NCBI RefSeq assembly: GCF_003004785.1
Contig: NZ_PVZS01000003.1
Location: 62,001 to 126,000, forward strand
Length of the DNA: 64,000 bases
Direction: 5' to 3'
Source: Alsobacter soli
Lineage (GTDB): Bacteria; Pseudomonadota; Alphaproteobacteria; Rhizobiales; Beijerinckiaceae
Positions 19,108 through 27,525 of the stretch are shown here, in pieces (position 1 is the stretch's first letter; each line of letters begins with the position of its first letter). The position numbers were made by a program, and so were the translations under genes. Below the pieces are notes generated by a model, which was given only the letters and a program-made list of their open reading frames with translations, was not told the origin of the DNA and made no database searches.

Positions 19108-19160
19108 CACGGGCGTTCAAGCCCCGCGCCCGCCAAGCATCAACTTGACCCACTTGAATG

Positions 19161-19188
19161 AAAAAGGCCGGCGTTTCCGCCGGCCTTT
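19161..19188. terminator. Bidirectional terminator between phaC and the FadL-type gene
   Basis: A perfect 8-bp stem GGCCGGCG/CGCCGGCC with a TTTC loop (19166-19185) is flanked by A5 on the left and TTT on the right. It lies between two converging genes and should stop transcription from both sides, more strongly on the minus strand, where the T tract is five long. Confidence 0.8.
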
Positions 19189-19209
19189 GCGCTTGGGGGC
19201 CTGCCCCGC

Positions 19210-20586
19210 TCAGTACTTGCGGACGATCGGCTGGCTGACCGGAATCGTCTGGCGCACGTCGTCCCAACGGTAGCTCAGGCCGAGCGACACGATGTCCACG
19301 TGCGCCTTGCCGTCGGCGTTGAGCGTGTCGAACACGGGCGCCAGGCGCGGGTTGTAGTTCGGGTTCGCGGCGTTGATCCGCACGTCGCCGCTCTTGGCGA
19401 AGATGTGCGTGTAGCCGAGGTTGAACGCGAGCTTCTCGTCCCAATCGTAGGTCGCGCCCAGCGAGGTCCAAATGCGATCCGAATCCGGCAGGCGGGTCGA
19501 GCGGCTGGAGTCGCGGATCGGCGAGATCTCGTAGCCAAGGCCCGCGCGCACGGTCCAGGCCGGGTTGATCCTGTAGTCGGCGCCGACGGAGAAGAACCAG
19601 CCGTCCTTGTAGTCGAGCGGCAGGAACGGCGTGGCCGCGTGCAGGGTCCCCGTGGTCTGGTCGACGATGCGCGGGAAGCCGGCGCGGCTCCAGTTGGTCC
19701 ACTCCACCGTACCGGACAGCGTCAACGCCGGGTTGATCTCCTGCCGGATGCCGACCGTCACGGTCTCGGGCAGGTTCACTGTGGCCTTGAAGTTGTGGTT
19801 CAGCATCGCCCCGAACGGAGGCGGCGCCAGCGCCTGCCCGCCGAAGAAGTTGCCGTCCAGCGTTTCGCGCACCATGGAGCGGTAGCCGATGCCGATTTCG
19901 CCGCCGGCCCAGGGCTTCAGCGTGGCGCCCAGCGTGAAGCCCACGTTGGTGTCGTCCCCTTCCAGGCCGGCGACGTTCCACGCCTGCGGGGCAGCAAGAG
20001 CCGGAACCGCGGAAGTGTAGCGCGCGTGGAAATACAGCACGCGCAGGCCGGCGCCGACGGACAGCCAGTCGTTGATCTTGTACGCCACCGAGGGCGTCAC
20101 CTCGACCGAGCTCACCTTGGTCGAGCTGCCGTAGGCGCGGCCAGCCCAGTCCGCGTCAGGCTTGGTGGCGAGCCCGAAGGGCGCGCCGCTGGAGAGGCCC
20201 AGCCAGAGCCGGTCGTTCACCTGGTAGCTGCTGTAGCCCGCGGGCAGGAAGCCGTCCTGGCCGATGTCGCCCGAGGAGCGCCCGCCCAGCGCCGCGTAGC
20301 CCGGCGAGGAGCCCGGCTCGGTCGTGAGCTTCGCGTACGGCGCCACATACGTGAAGTTCTGCTCGCTGCGCATGCCCGGCAGGTCGGTGACCGTCGCCGG
20401 GTTCCAGAACATCGAGCCGAGGCTCGCAGATCCCGCCGCCACGCCGGCGAACGCCATGCCGGCTCCGATGGTGCTCTGCTCCCGCAGGCCGAAGGCGCCA
20501 GCCTGGGCCGAGCCCTGGGCGGCGATCATGAGGATGGTGGCCGATGCGGCGGAGGCGAGAACCGTCTTCAGCGCGGAATGGGACAT
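19210..20586 (-). CDS. OmpP1/FadL/TodX family outer-membrane transport protein
   Basis: 458-aa beta-barrel protein for uptake of long-chain fatty acids or other hydrophobic compounds across the outer membrane. A signal peptide (about residues 1-29, ending QGSAQA) is followed by the FadL hatch-domain start AGAFGLREQSTIGAGMAFAG and then GSASLGSMFWNPATVTDLPG, the diagnostic FadL N-terminus. The barrel ends with LSYRWDDV near the C-terminus. I chose the ATG at 20586, preceded by GGGGAAACGC, over an in-frame ATG at 20622. It sits next to phaC; imported fatty acids could feed PHA, but the link is an inference. Confidence 0.9.
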   Translation of the reverse strand: MSHSALKTVLASAASATILMIAAQGSAQAGAFGLREQSTIGAGMAFAGVAAGSASLGSMFWNPATVTDLPGMRSEQNFTYVAPYAKLTTEPGSSPGYAALGGRSSGDIGQDGFLPAGYSSYQVNDRLWLGLSSGAPFGLATKPDADWAGRAYGSSTKVSSVEVTPSVAYKINDWLSVGAGLRVLYFHARYTSAVPALAAPQAWNVAGLEGDDTNVGFTLGATLKPWAGGEIGIGYRSMVRETLDGNFFGGQALAPPPFGAMLNHNFKATVNLPETVTVGIRQEINPALTLSGTVEWTNWSRAGFPRIVDQTTGTLHAATPFLPLDYKDGWFFSVGADYRINPAWTVRAGLGYEISPIRDSSRSTRLPDSDRIWTSLGATYDWDEKLAFNLGYTHIFAKSGDVRINAANPNYNPRLAPVFDTLNADGKAHVDIVSLGLSYRWDDVRQTIPVSQPIVRKY

Positions 20587-21019
20587 GCGTTTCCCCAACA
20601 CACTTCTTGATTGATGCTGCATCGGATTCTGTCCGAAGCGCTCGTGTCCCAGTCATGCCCGTATTCGCGAATTGTGGCAATCGGGCCGGATTTCCGCCCT
20701 CTTTTCGACGTCTCCAGCCTAGGAGCGGTCAAATCGGGGCAAAAGGCCTCGAATTGGAATGCTTTTCGTGCGGAAAGGCATTGTTCACATCGAAACCGTC
20801 ATAAACGCGAAGATCCCGCGCGGATCGGTGGGCGAATTGGAGCGACTCCTTCGGCCTAATCCGTTCTGATTGCCGGTCTTCGTTGCCCGCCTGCAACAGT
20901 TTCGTCGCCCGCACGGCTGGGCCGCGGCCGTGGCGCTTGCCCTCTCCGGCCGCCTCCTGCAAGGTCGCCGCGACGATTTCGCATCGCTCAATCAAAACGG
21001 TTCAATCGAGGAAAGCCCA
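20587..21019. promoter_or_regulatory. Divergent regulatory region with palindromes
   Basis: No gene is visible in this 433-bp region separating the FadL-type gene and the FAH-family hydrolase; it holds both promoters. Two dyads stand out. ATTCGCGAAT is a perfect 10-bp palindrome at 20663-20672 on the FadL side. AATGCTTTTC/GAAAGGCATT at 20758-20782 is a 10-bp inverted repeat with one mismatch and a 5-nt spacer. Both are plausible operator sites; I cannot assign them to a regulator. Confidence 0.4.
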
Positions 21020-21868
21020 ATGAAGCTCGTTCGTTTCGGCCAGCCCGGCGCCGAAAAGCCCGGCATCGTGGACGCCGATGGCGTGATCCGCGACGTCTCC
21101 GCCCATGTGGCCGACTGGGCGGGCGCCGCACTGGACAAGCAGACGCTCGCCCGCGTCGCCGCGCTCGACCCGAAGAGCCTGCCGGCCGCCCCGTCCGGCG
21201 TTCGCCTCGGCTCCTGCGTCGCCCGTCCGGGCAACTTCGTCGCCGTCGGCCTGAACTTCGCCGACCATGCGGCCGAAACCGGCGCGCCCATCCCGGAAGA
21301 GCCGATCCTCTTCAACAAGGCCCCGAACTGCGTCGTCGGCCCCAATGACGACGTGATGATCCCGAAGGGCTCCACCAAGCTCGACTGGGAGGTCGAACTC
21401 GCCTTCGTGATCGGCAAGACCGCCCTCTACGTCTCCGAGGAGAACGCCATCGACTACGTCGCCGGCTACTGCATCTGCAACGACATGTCCGAGCGCGCCT
21501 TCCAGACCGAGCGCTCCGGCCAGTGGATGAAGGGCAAGGGCTCGCCCACCTTCGGCCCGCTCGGCCCCTGGCTGGTCACCCCGGACGAGATCAAGGACGT
21601 CCAGAACCTCGCCATGTGGCTCGAGGTGGATGGAAAGCGCATGCAGGACGGCTCCTCGAAGACCATGATCTTCGGCATCCGGCGCCTCGTCTCCTACATC
21701 TCGCAGTTCATGCAGCTCGATCCGGGCGACATCATCACCACCGGCACGCCCCCCGGCGTGGGTCTCGGGATGAAGCCGCAGCGCTTCCTGAAGGCCGGCG
21801 AGGTGATGCGCGTCGGCATCGAAGGCCTCGGCGTTCAGCAGCAGAAGGTCGTGCCCTACCAGGGCTGA
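21020..21868 (+). CDS. Fumarylacetoacetate hydrolase family protein
   Basis: 282-aa FAH-superfamily enzyme that cleaves C-C bonds or decarboxylates/isomerises diketo or ketoacid substrates, as in aromatic or sugar acid catabolism. The N-terminal MKLVRFGQPG and the catalytic fold blocks NFADHAAETG, LDWEVELAFVIGK, YCICNDMSERAFQ and TTGTPPGVGLGMKP contain the metal-binding acidic residues. The ATG at 21020 has GAGGAAAG upstream, and the homology begins there. Exact substrate unknown. It ends at a strong terminator. Confidence 0.92.
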   Translation: MKLVRFGQPGAEKPGIVDADGVIRDVSAHVADWAGAALDKQTLARVAALDPKSLPAAPSGVRLGSCVARPGNFVAVGLNFADHAAETGAPIPEEPILFNKAPNCVVGPNDDVMIPKGSTKLDWEVELAFVIGKTALYVSEENAIDYVAGYCICNDMSERAFQTERSGQWMKGKGSPTFGPLGPWLVTPDEIKDVQNLAMWLEVDGKRMQDGSSKTMIFGIRRLVSYISQFMQLDPGDIITTGTPPGVGLGMKPQRFLKAGEVMRVGIEGLGVQQQKVVPYQG

Positions 21869-21891
21869 GCGGCCTCACCGAAGCATCACGG

Positions 21892-21919
21892 AACGGCCGG
21901 GCCCCTGCCCGGCCGTTTT
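21892..21919 (+). terminator. Rho-independent terminator after the FAH-family gene
   Basis: Perfect 8-bp stem CGGCCGGG/CCCGGCCG (21894-21901 and 21908-21915), extendable by two A-T pairs, with a 6-nt loop and then TTTT. It begins 24 bp after the stop codon of the FAH-family gene. Confidence 0.85.
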
Positions 21920-21939
21920 CATTTGGCGCGTCGCGCCGT

Positions 21940-24135
21940 TCAGGGAAGAGAAACGGCCGCCACGGCCGGACTAGCGCGGCGCCGGCGCAGCTGGAGCAGC
22001 AGCACCGGGCTGGCCATGGCGATGCCGACCAACGTGGATGGCAGCCCCGGCGCGACCGTTGGCAGGGCGGCGACGATCAGCACCGCTCGCTCCCACCCGC
22101 GCAAGGGCGCCAGCATGTAGGCGCTGAACGCCGCCGACAGCATCACGATGCCGGCCATGCACCCGAAGGTGGTGACCAGGAAATCCGTCCAGGTGAAGCC
22201 CTGGGTGACGATCAGCATGGCCGGCCCATAGGTGAACACGAACGGCACCAACGCCTTGCCCAGCGCCAGCCGGAACGCCGTGTTGCCCGTTCGGAACGGG
22301 TCGGCCCCGGCCATGCTGGCGCCCGCATAGGCGGCCAACGCCACCGGCGGCGTCACGTCGGCGAGCACGCCGTAATAGAACACGAAGAAATGCGCCACGA
22401 TGGGCGCTACGCCGAGCATGCCGAGCGTCGGCGCCGCGACCGTCACCATGATGATGTAGGTCGCCGTGGTCGGCACGCCGCAGCCCAGCAGGATGCAGAC
22501 GATCGCGGTCAACAGCAGCGTGAAGAACAGCGTGGCGCCTTGGGGCGTGAACACGCCGGCCGGCAGGACGGCCAGCACGGCCCCGCCCATCTGGCTGGCG
22601 AGTTGCGTCACCATCCAGGAGATCTTGAAGCCCACGCCCGTGAGCGTGATCACCCCGACGATGATGCCGACCGTGGCCGCCGCCGCGCCCACGGAGATTG
22701 CGTATTTCGCCCCGACCACGAAGGCGTCGCCGATATCCGCCACGCGGGCCCGGCCTTCGGGGCTGGACAGCCAGGACCAGGCGAGCAGACCGACGAGTAT
22801 GGCCGCCATGGGGAGGATGAACACCCACTTGGTCAGCAGCCCCAGCGCGACTGCGCCCACCAGCGCCGCGAACGCGGCCACGGACAGGACCGGCGAACGG
22901 CCGACGCCGACGATGATGCAAGAGGTGATGCCCCAGAACGCGGCCAGGTACGGCGTGTAGCCGCTGAACAGCACGAGCAGCAGCACCGCGAGCGGAATGA
23001 CCGTCTGCCACCCCTCCCGGATGGTCTGCATCGGATCGGGCAGTTCCTCGCGGGTGAGTCCGCGCATGCCCTTCTTCCTGGCCTCGAAGTGAACCTGGCA
23101 GAACACGCCGAAGAAATGCATGAACGCCGGCACGATCGCGGCCAGGATGATCGTCGAGTAGGACACGCCCAGGAACTCGATCATCAGGAAGGCGGCCGCC
23201 CCCATGATGGGCGGCGTGATCTGGCCCCCGGTGGAGGCCGTGGACTCCACCGCGGCGGCGAAGTGCTTGGGATAGCCGAGCCGGATCATCGCCGGGATCG
23301 TCAGCGAGCCCACCGTCACCGTGTTTGCGATGGACGAGCCCGAGATCATGCCGAACAGAGCCGAGCCGAAGATGGCCACCTTGGCGGGCCCGCCCGCGTA
23401 GCACCCCGCCACCCAGGACGCGAGGTCGATGAACAGTTTGCCGAGCCCGATGCGGGTCGCGAGCACCCCGAACAGAACGTAGTGGAAGACGTAGGTCGCC
23501 ACCACGCCGAGCGCGACGCCGTAGATTCCCTGACTGGTGAGGTAGAGGTGATTGACCACCCCGCTCCAGGTGGCGCCCGGGTGCGTGAAGATGCCCGGCA
23601 TGGACGGGCCGAAATAGGCGTAGGCCATCAGCCCCACCGCGATCAGCGGCAACGCGATGCCGACAGAGCGACGCGTGGCCTCCAGCAGCACCACGATCAG
23701 GATCGTGCCCATGACGACGTCGGTGGTGTTCGGGTTCCCCACGCGGAACGCGAGGTCCTGGAAGATCCACGGCACGTAGAGGCTCGCCACGGCGGCCGCG
23801 ACCGCCAGGGCCCAGTCGACCAGCAGGATGCCGCCGGGCCGCCACCAGGCGTGGGGCGCGACCCGGTTCTGGTCGCGCGCGCGCCCGGCGAACACGAGGA
23901 AGATGAGGCCCAGCACGAAGGCCATGTGGACGCCGCGGTGCGTCGTCTCGGGCAGGAGCCCGAAGCCCGCGGTGTAGTAGTGGAAGCAGGACAGGGCGAA
24001 GAGCAGGCCGGCCACGATCCAGGCGGTGGCCGGCAGCAGCGGCCGGAAATGGATCTCCGGATCGAACTGCTCTTCGAGCTTGAGCGGGTCGGCTTCGAGA
24101 ACGGCCGCATGGCCGCCGGCGCGCTTTTCCGTCAA
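21940..24135 (-). CDS. TRAP transporter fused permease (DctQ-DctM type, TAXI system)
   Basis: 731-aa integral membrane protein that fuses the small 4-TM and large 12-TM TRAP permease subunits; this fusion is typical of TAXI-type TRAP systems, which are driven by an ion gradient. The N-terminus is cytosolic (LEEQFDPEIHFRP), then many hydrophobic segments follow. Conserved blocks include VAIFGSALFGMISGSSIANTV and ASTGGQITPPIMGAAAFLM near residues 245-310 and LLGCGVPTTATYIIMVTVAAPTL near 550. The matching binding protein gene is upstream at 24502-25479, separated by a palindromic repeat. Substrate unknown. Confidence 0.94.
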   Translation of the reverse strand: MTEKRAGGHAAVLEADPLKLEEQFDPEIHFRPLLPATAWIVAGLLFALSCFHYYTAGFGLLPETTHRGVHMAFVLGLIFLVFAGRARDQNRVAPHAWWRPGGILLVDWALAVAAAVASLYVPWIFQDLAFRVGNPNTTDVVMGTILIVVLLEATRRSVGIALPLIAVGLMAYAYFGPSMPGIFTHPGATWSGVVNHLYLTSQGIYGVALGVVATYVFHYVLFGVLATRIGLGKLFIDLASWVAGCYAGGPAKVAIFGSALFGMISGSSIANTVTVGSLTIPAMIRLGYPKHFAAAVESTASTGGQITPPIMGAAAFLMIEFLGVSYSTIILAAIVPAFMHFFGVFCQVHFEARKKGMRGLTREELPDPMQTIREGWQTVIPLAVLLLVLFSGYTPYLAAFWGITSCIIVGVGRSPVLSVAAFAALVGAVALGLLTKWVFILPMAAILVGLLAWSWLSSPEGRARVADIGDAFVVGAKYAISVGAAAATVGIIVGVITLTGVGFKISWMVTQLASQMGGAVLAVLPAGVFTPQGATLFFTLLLTAIVCILLGCGVPTTATYIIMVTVAAPTLGMLGVAPIVAHFFVFYYGVLADVTPPVALAAYAGASMAGADPFRTGNTAFRLALGKALVPFVFTYGPAMLIVTQGFTWTDFLVTTFGCMAGIVMLSAAFSAYMLAPLRGWERAVLIVAALPTVAPGLPSTLVGIAMASPVLLLQLRRRRASPAVAAVSLP

Positions 24136-24218
24136 CGTGATTCCCTCGCCTGCGGACCTGTATTCGCCCGTGTGTCACTCACCCATCCAGACGCCTTAAG
24201 GGCGCGGACCTCTCCACC

Positions 24219-24402
24219 GTCATCCCCGGCCGGAGCGGCGCAGCCGCGCAGGGGAAGGGGATCCAGGGGCCGCGCGCGCCGGCCTTGGGCCAGCTCGCGC
24301 AGGCCGCGGATGACGGCCCTGCCGCGCTCGCCGACGACCAGCATGAGCGCCAAGCCCCCTGGATCCCCTTCCCGGCCTGCTGGGCAGGCCGCCGGGGATG
24401 AC
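24219..24402. repeat. Palindromic intergenic repeat, family REP-I (copy 1)
   Basis: Two facing arms, GTCATCCCCGGCCGGAGCGG...GGGGATCCAGGG and CCCTGGATCCCC...GGGGATGAC, with their own internal hairpins, form an imperfect long inverted repeat. The same arms occur at 34711-34858 and 44359-44582. It fills most of the 366-bp gap between the TAXI binding protein and the TRAP permease, and no gene is seen in it. Confidence 0.85.
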
Positions 24403-24501
24403 GCCGAGAACCGTCGCCGCGTTCAGCCTGGGTCAGGCCGGCTGCCTGCCTCACGGCGGGGCGCCGGCGCCGCTCGACGCCTGCCCCGCCTCAGACTAGC
24501 C

Positions 24502-25479
24502 CTACTTGAGCACGCCCGCTTCCTTGTAGAAACGCTCGGCTCCCGGGTGAACCGGTATGCCGGCGCCGGCGAGCGCCGTCTCCTTGCGGATCATCTTGCC
24601 CTTGGCGTGCCCGGCGTCGAGCGTCGCCCGGGCCTTGTCGGACCACAGGGCCTTCGTGATCGCGTACACCGTGTCGGCCGAAACCTTGGCCGAGGTCACC
24701 CACTGGGCGCCGACCGCCAGCGTCTTCGCGGCGTCCGCGCCCTTGTAGGTCCCAGCCGGGATCTCGTCAGCGGCGAAGAACGGATACTGCTTCAGCAACG
24801 CGTCCACCTGCGGCCCCGTGATGGGCACGATGTCGATGCCGCCGCCCGTGGCCGCGAGCTCGGAGATGGCGCTGGTCGGATAGCCGCCAACGAACACGAA
24901 GGCGTCAAGGGAACCATCCCGCAGCTTGTCCGCCGCCTGGTTCGGCTTCACGTATTCGGGCTTGATGTCGTTCTCGGTCAGGCCGAACGCCTTCATGATG
25001 ATGCGGGCGTCCACCAGCGTGCCCGAGCCCGGCTCGTCCAGCGACACGCGCTTCCCCTTGAGGTCCGCCACCGACTTCACGTTGGCGCTCTTGGCCGCCA
25101 CGAAGTGGATGCTCTCCGGGTAGAGGTTGGCGATGAGGCGCAGGTCCTCGGCCTTGGGCTTGCCCTCGAACAGGCCCGTGCCCGTATAGGCCCAGGCGGC
25201 CACGTCGGCCTGGGTGAAGCCGGACTCAAGCTGTCCGCTCACGATGCCGTTGATGTTCGCGACGGAGCCGTTGGACGCCTGCGCGGTCAGGATCAGGTTC
25301 GGCGGATTGGAGACGGCGTTGGCGATCATGCCGCCTACCGGATAGTAGGTGCCGGCCGTGCCGCCAGTGCCGATGCGAAAGAAGGTGGGGCCCTGCGCCG
25401 ACGCGCGGCTTGCCCCCATGGCGGCGATGGACAATCCCGCGGCCAGCCCCGCGAGGTCGCGCCGGGTGAATTCCGTCAT
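24502..25479 (-). CDS. TAXI family TRAP transporter solute-binding protein
   Basis: 325-aa periplasmic binding protein of the TAXI family. The N-terminus MTEFTRRDLAGLAAGLSIAAMG carries a twin-arginine-like signal, ending near ASAQG. The family-defining segment FFRIGTGGTAGTYYPVGGMIANAVS follows at about residues 32-56, with ISGG-type ligand-loop regions later (ANINGIVSGQLESGFTQADV). Such proteins bind glutamate, 2-oxoacids or similar small acids. I chose the ATG at 25479, 6 nt after GGAG, rather than the TTG two codons earlier. Its permease is the next gene on the same strand. Confidence 0.93.
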   Translation of the reverse strand: MTEFTRRDLAGLAAGLSIAAMGASRASAQGPTFFRIGTGGTAGTYYPVGGMIANAVSNPPNLILTAQASNGSVANINGIVSGQLESGFTQADVAAWAYTGTGLFEGKPKAEDLRLIANLYPESIHFVAAKSANVKSVADLKGKRVSLDEPGSGTLVDARIIMKAFGLTENDIKPEYVKPNQAADKLRDGSLDAFVFVGGYPTSAISELAATGGGIDIVPITGPQVDALLKQYPFFAADEIPAGTYKGADAAKTLAVGAQWVTSAKVSADTVYAITKALWSDKARATLDAGHAKGKMIRKETALAGAGIPVHPGAERFYKEAGVLK

Positions 25480-25584
25480 CTTCAACTCCCTGTCTCTCTT
25501 TTGGCGCGCCTGGCGGGCGCGCCGGCCGAGATTACAGGGTTGTCATGCGGCGTCCATGCCCTTCGGCCCGGGAACTCGCAGCCG

Positions 25585-26049
25585 CTACAACGGCGTACCC
25601 ATGTAGAGGCCGATCAGGTCCACCTCGGCGATACGGCGCGCCCGCGCCTGGGTCCACATCGTGGCGGGGTCGCAGCCATCCTCGAAACCGAGCGGCTCGG
25701 GAAGCGCCAGCAGGCGGAAATAGTAGTTGTGAACGCTGGCCTCGCCGGGAGGCTGGGGACCGTCATAGCCCACACGGCCAAATCCGTTCATCACCTGCCG
25801 AAGGCCGGCGGGCGCCAGCGCCGGGTCCGAGCCCGCGCCCTCGGGCAGATGCTCGGCGGTGAAGTCGAAGGCGCCCCAGTGGACGAAATTGCTTGCGTCG
25901 GTGTCTTCCACCAGCAGGGCGTAGCAGCGTGTCCCCTCCGGCGCGCCCTGGATGATGAGTGGCGGCGATATGTTCTCGCCGAACCGCGTGAACCGCTTCG
26001 GGATGGCCTGCCCATTGGTGAAGAGCGGGCTCGTGAGAAAGAAGCTCAT
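25585..26049 (-). CDS. YbhB/YbcL family PEBP-like protein (copy 2)
   Basis: 154-aa PEBP-fold protein, divergent from the one at 2867-3328. Conserved features are PKRFTRFGENISPPLIIQGAP, the ligand-site region VEDTDASNFVHWGAFDF and GYDGPQPPGEASVHNYYFRL. The start at 26049 has GAGGG upstream. It follows the small DUF2892-type membrane protein gene by only 10 bp and is probably cotranscribed with it. As with other bacterial PEBP proteins the physiological ligand is unknown. Confidence 0.88.
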   Translation of the reverse strand: MSFFLTSPLFTNGQAIPKRFTRFGENISPPLIIQGAPEGTRCYALLVEDTDASNFVHWGAFDFTAEHLPEGAGSDPALAPAGLRQVMNGFGRVGYDGPQPPGEASVHNYYFRLLALPEPLGFEDGCDPATMWTQARARRIAEVDLIGLYMGTPL

Positions 26050-26059
26050 CGGGCCGCCC

Positions 26060-26317
26060 TCACGCCATGCCGCCGTCAGACCGTTCGCCATGGGCCGTGT
26101 CGATGCCCAGCGCCGTGTAGCCCGGGCAGTGGCCGGTCACGCCGCGGGCGATCAGGAGCGCGCCGACGAGCGCCCGCAGGGCGCCCCAGGTGGTGCCGCT
26201 GCGCAGGCCGTCGATGGTGATCAGGGCTCCCCCGATGGTGGAGAGCGCCCGCTCCGTCCCGCCGACATTAGTGGAGGCTCCGCCCGGATTGCCGAAGGAA
26301 TGCGCGATGTCGCTCAT
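26060..26317 (-). CDS. YgaP-like (DUF2892) inner-membrane protein
   Basis: 85-aa small membrane protein. The motif NVGGTERALSTIGGALITIDGLR followed by ALVGALLIARGVTGHCPGYTALGIDT is that of the YgaP transmembrane/DUF2892 family, with two hydrophobic helices and a conserved HCPGY segment. The rhodanese domain that some YgaP proteins carry is absent. I chose the ATG at 26317 because GGGAGA stands 7 nt upstream and homology starts there. Likely first gene of a pair with the PEBP-like gene. Confidence 0.83.
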   Translation of the reverse strand: MSDIAHSFGNPGGASTNVGGTERALSTIGGALITIDGLRSGTTWGALRALVGALLIARGVTGHCPGYTALGIDTAHGERSDGGMA

Positions 26318-26538
26318 AATGTGGTCTCCCAGAAGCTGCGACTGCAAACCGGACACGCGCCGCGTCGTTCCTTTCCGGCGCAAAAATGCGGAGGATCACG
26401 CACATGCCGCGCTGAGCCTCCACAGTTCCGACACATGACTCGGGAGGCTTGGAGCGATGCGGCAACCTTGGCCTGAGGCCCCGAGTTGACCAGCTGGAAA
26501 ACGTGCGCAGCGGCGGCGCGCCCAACGGAGGTCTCCCC

Positions 26539-27372
26539 ATGATCCGCAATCTCATGCTCCCGGACGGAACGAGCGTTCCGAACCTCGGCATGGGAACCTG
26601 GAAGATGGGCGAGCGAATGGAGCGGCGGCGTTCCGAAATCGAGTCCGTCCAGCTCGGCGTGGAGCTCGGCATGACGCTGGTCGACACGGCCGAAATGTAC
26701 GGCGACGGGCGCACCGAGCAATTGCTGTCACAGGCCCTGCAGGGTCTGCGCAAGGATGTCTTCCTGGTCAGCAAGGTCTACCCGCACAACGCCGGGCGTG
26801 CCGCCATGAAGCGCGCCTGCGAGGCGAGCCTACGCCGGCTCGGGACGGACTACCTGGACCTCTACCTCCTCCACTGGCCGGGCAGCGTGCCCCTGGAGGA
26901 GACGATCGCCGGCTTCGAGGACCTGCGCGGAGCCGGCAAGATCCGCGCCTGGGGAGTCAGCAACTTCGACACCTCGGACATGCAGGACCTGCTGGCCGCC
27001 GGCGGCGAGGCCTGCCAGACGAACCAGATCCTCTACAACCTCGTCCGCCGCGGGCCGGAGTTCGAGCTGATGCCATGGCTTCAGGGCCGCAGCATGCCCA
27101 CCATGGCCTATTCGCCCATCGAACAGGGCGCCCTGCCGCACACGAACGCGCTCACGGCGGTCGCCAAGAAGCATGGCGTCACGCCCTACCAGGTCGCCCT
27201 CGCCTGGGTGCTGCGCCGGGATGACGTGATCGCGATTCCCAAAGCTGGGACCGTGCAGCACGTACGCGAGAACCGCGCCGCCGCCGACCTCGCGCTGGAT
27301 GCCGAGGATTTCGCCCAGCTCGACCGCGACTACCCGCCGCCACGCCGCAAGCGCCCGCTCGACATGCTCTGA
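26539..27372 (+). CDS. Aldo/keto reductase
   Basis: 277-aa NADPH-dependent TIM-barrel reductase. The catalytic tetrad is visible: Asp and Tyr in VDTAEMYGDG, Lys in VSKVYPHN and His in LYLLHWPGSVPLEETI. Near the C-terminus IPKAGTVQHVRENRAA is the cofactor-binding signature. It belongs to the prokaryotic AKR subgroup that reduces aldehydes or keto acids. The ATG at 26539 is preceded by GGAGGTCTCCCC; longer frames upstream lack homology. Convergent with ntrC. Confidence 0.92.
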   Translation: MIRNLMLPDGTSVPNLGMGTWKMGERMERRRSEIESVQLGVELGMTLVDTAEMYGDGRTEQLLSQALQGLRKDVFLVSKVYPHNAGRAAMKRACEASLRRLGTDYLDLYLLHWPGSVPLEETIAGFEDLRGAGKIRAWGVSNFDTSDMQDLLAAGGEACQTNQILYNLVRRGPEFELMPWLQGRSMPTMAYSPIEQGALPHTNALTAVAKKHGVTPYQVALAWVLRRDDVIAIPKAGTVQHVRENRAAADLALDAEDFAQLDRDYPPPRRKRPLDML

Positions 27373-27392
27373 GGCGCCCAACAAGGCGAAAG

Positions 27393-27423
27393 GGACCCAG
27401 GGCGGAGCTATGACCCTGGATCC
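27393..27423. repeat. Probable REP-I core remnant
   Basis: GGACCCAGGG and CCCTGGATCC face each other here, resembling the central GGATCCAGGG/CCCTGGATCC pair of the REP-I repeats but without their outer arms. It lies between the converging aldo-keto reductase and ntrC genes. It lacks a T tract, so I do not call it a terminator. Confidence 0.35.
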
Positions 27424-27525
27424 CTCCCCTTCGCGGCCAAGCCGCAGTCTTCTGGCGGAAGATCCGCTCCGCCCGACCGGCCGCAAGGAGCGCGGCCAGC
27501 AGGCGGCGCTCCGTCATCTGGAGCG

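Noticed and set aside
21523-26220. A plus-strand open frame of more than 1500 codons
   Set aside because: It runs opposite the TRAP permease, TAXI protein and PEBP-like genes, is full of His/Arg/Gly/Asp with no domain, and exists only because high GC suppresses stop codons.
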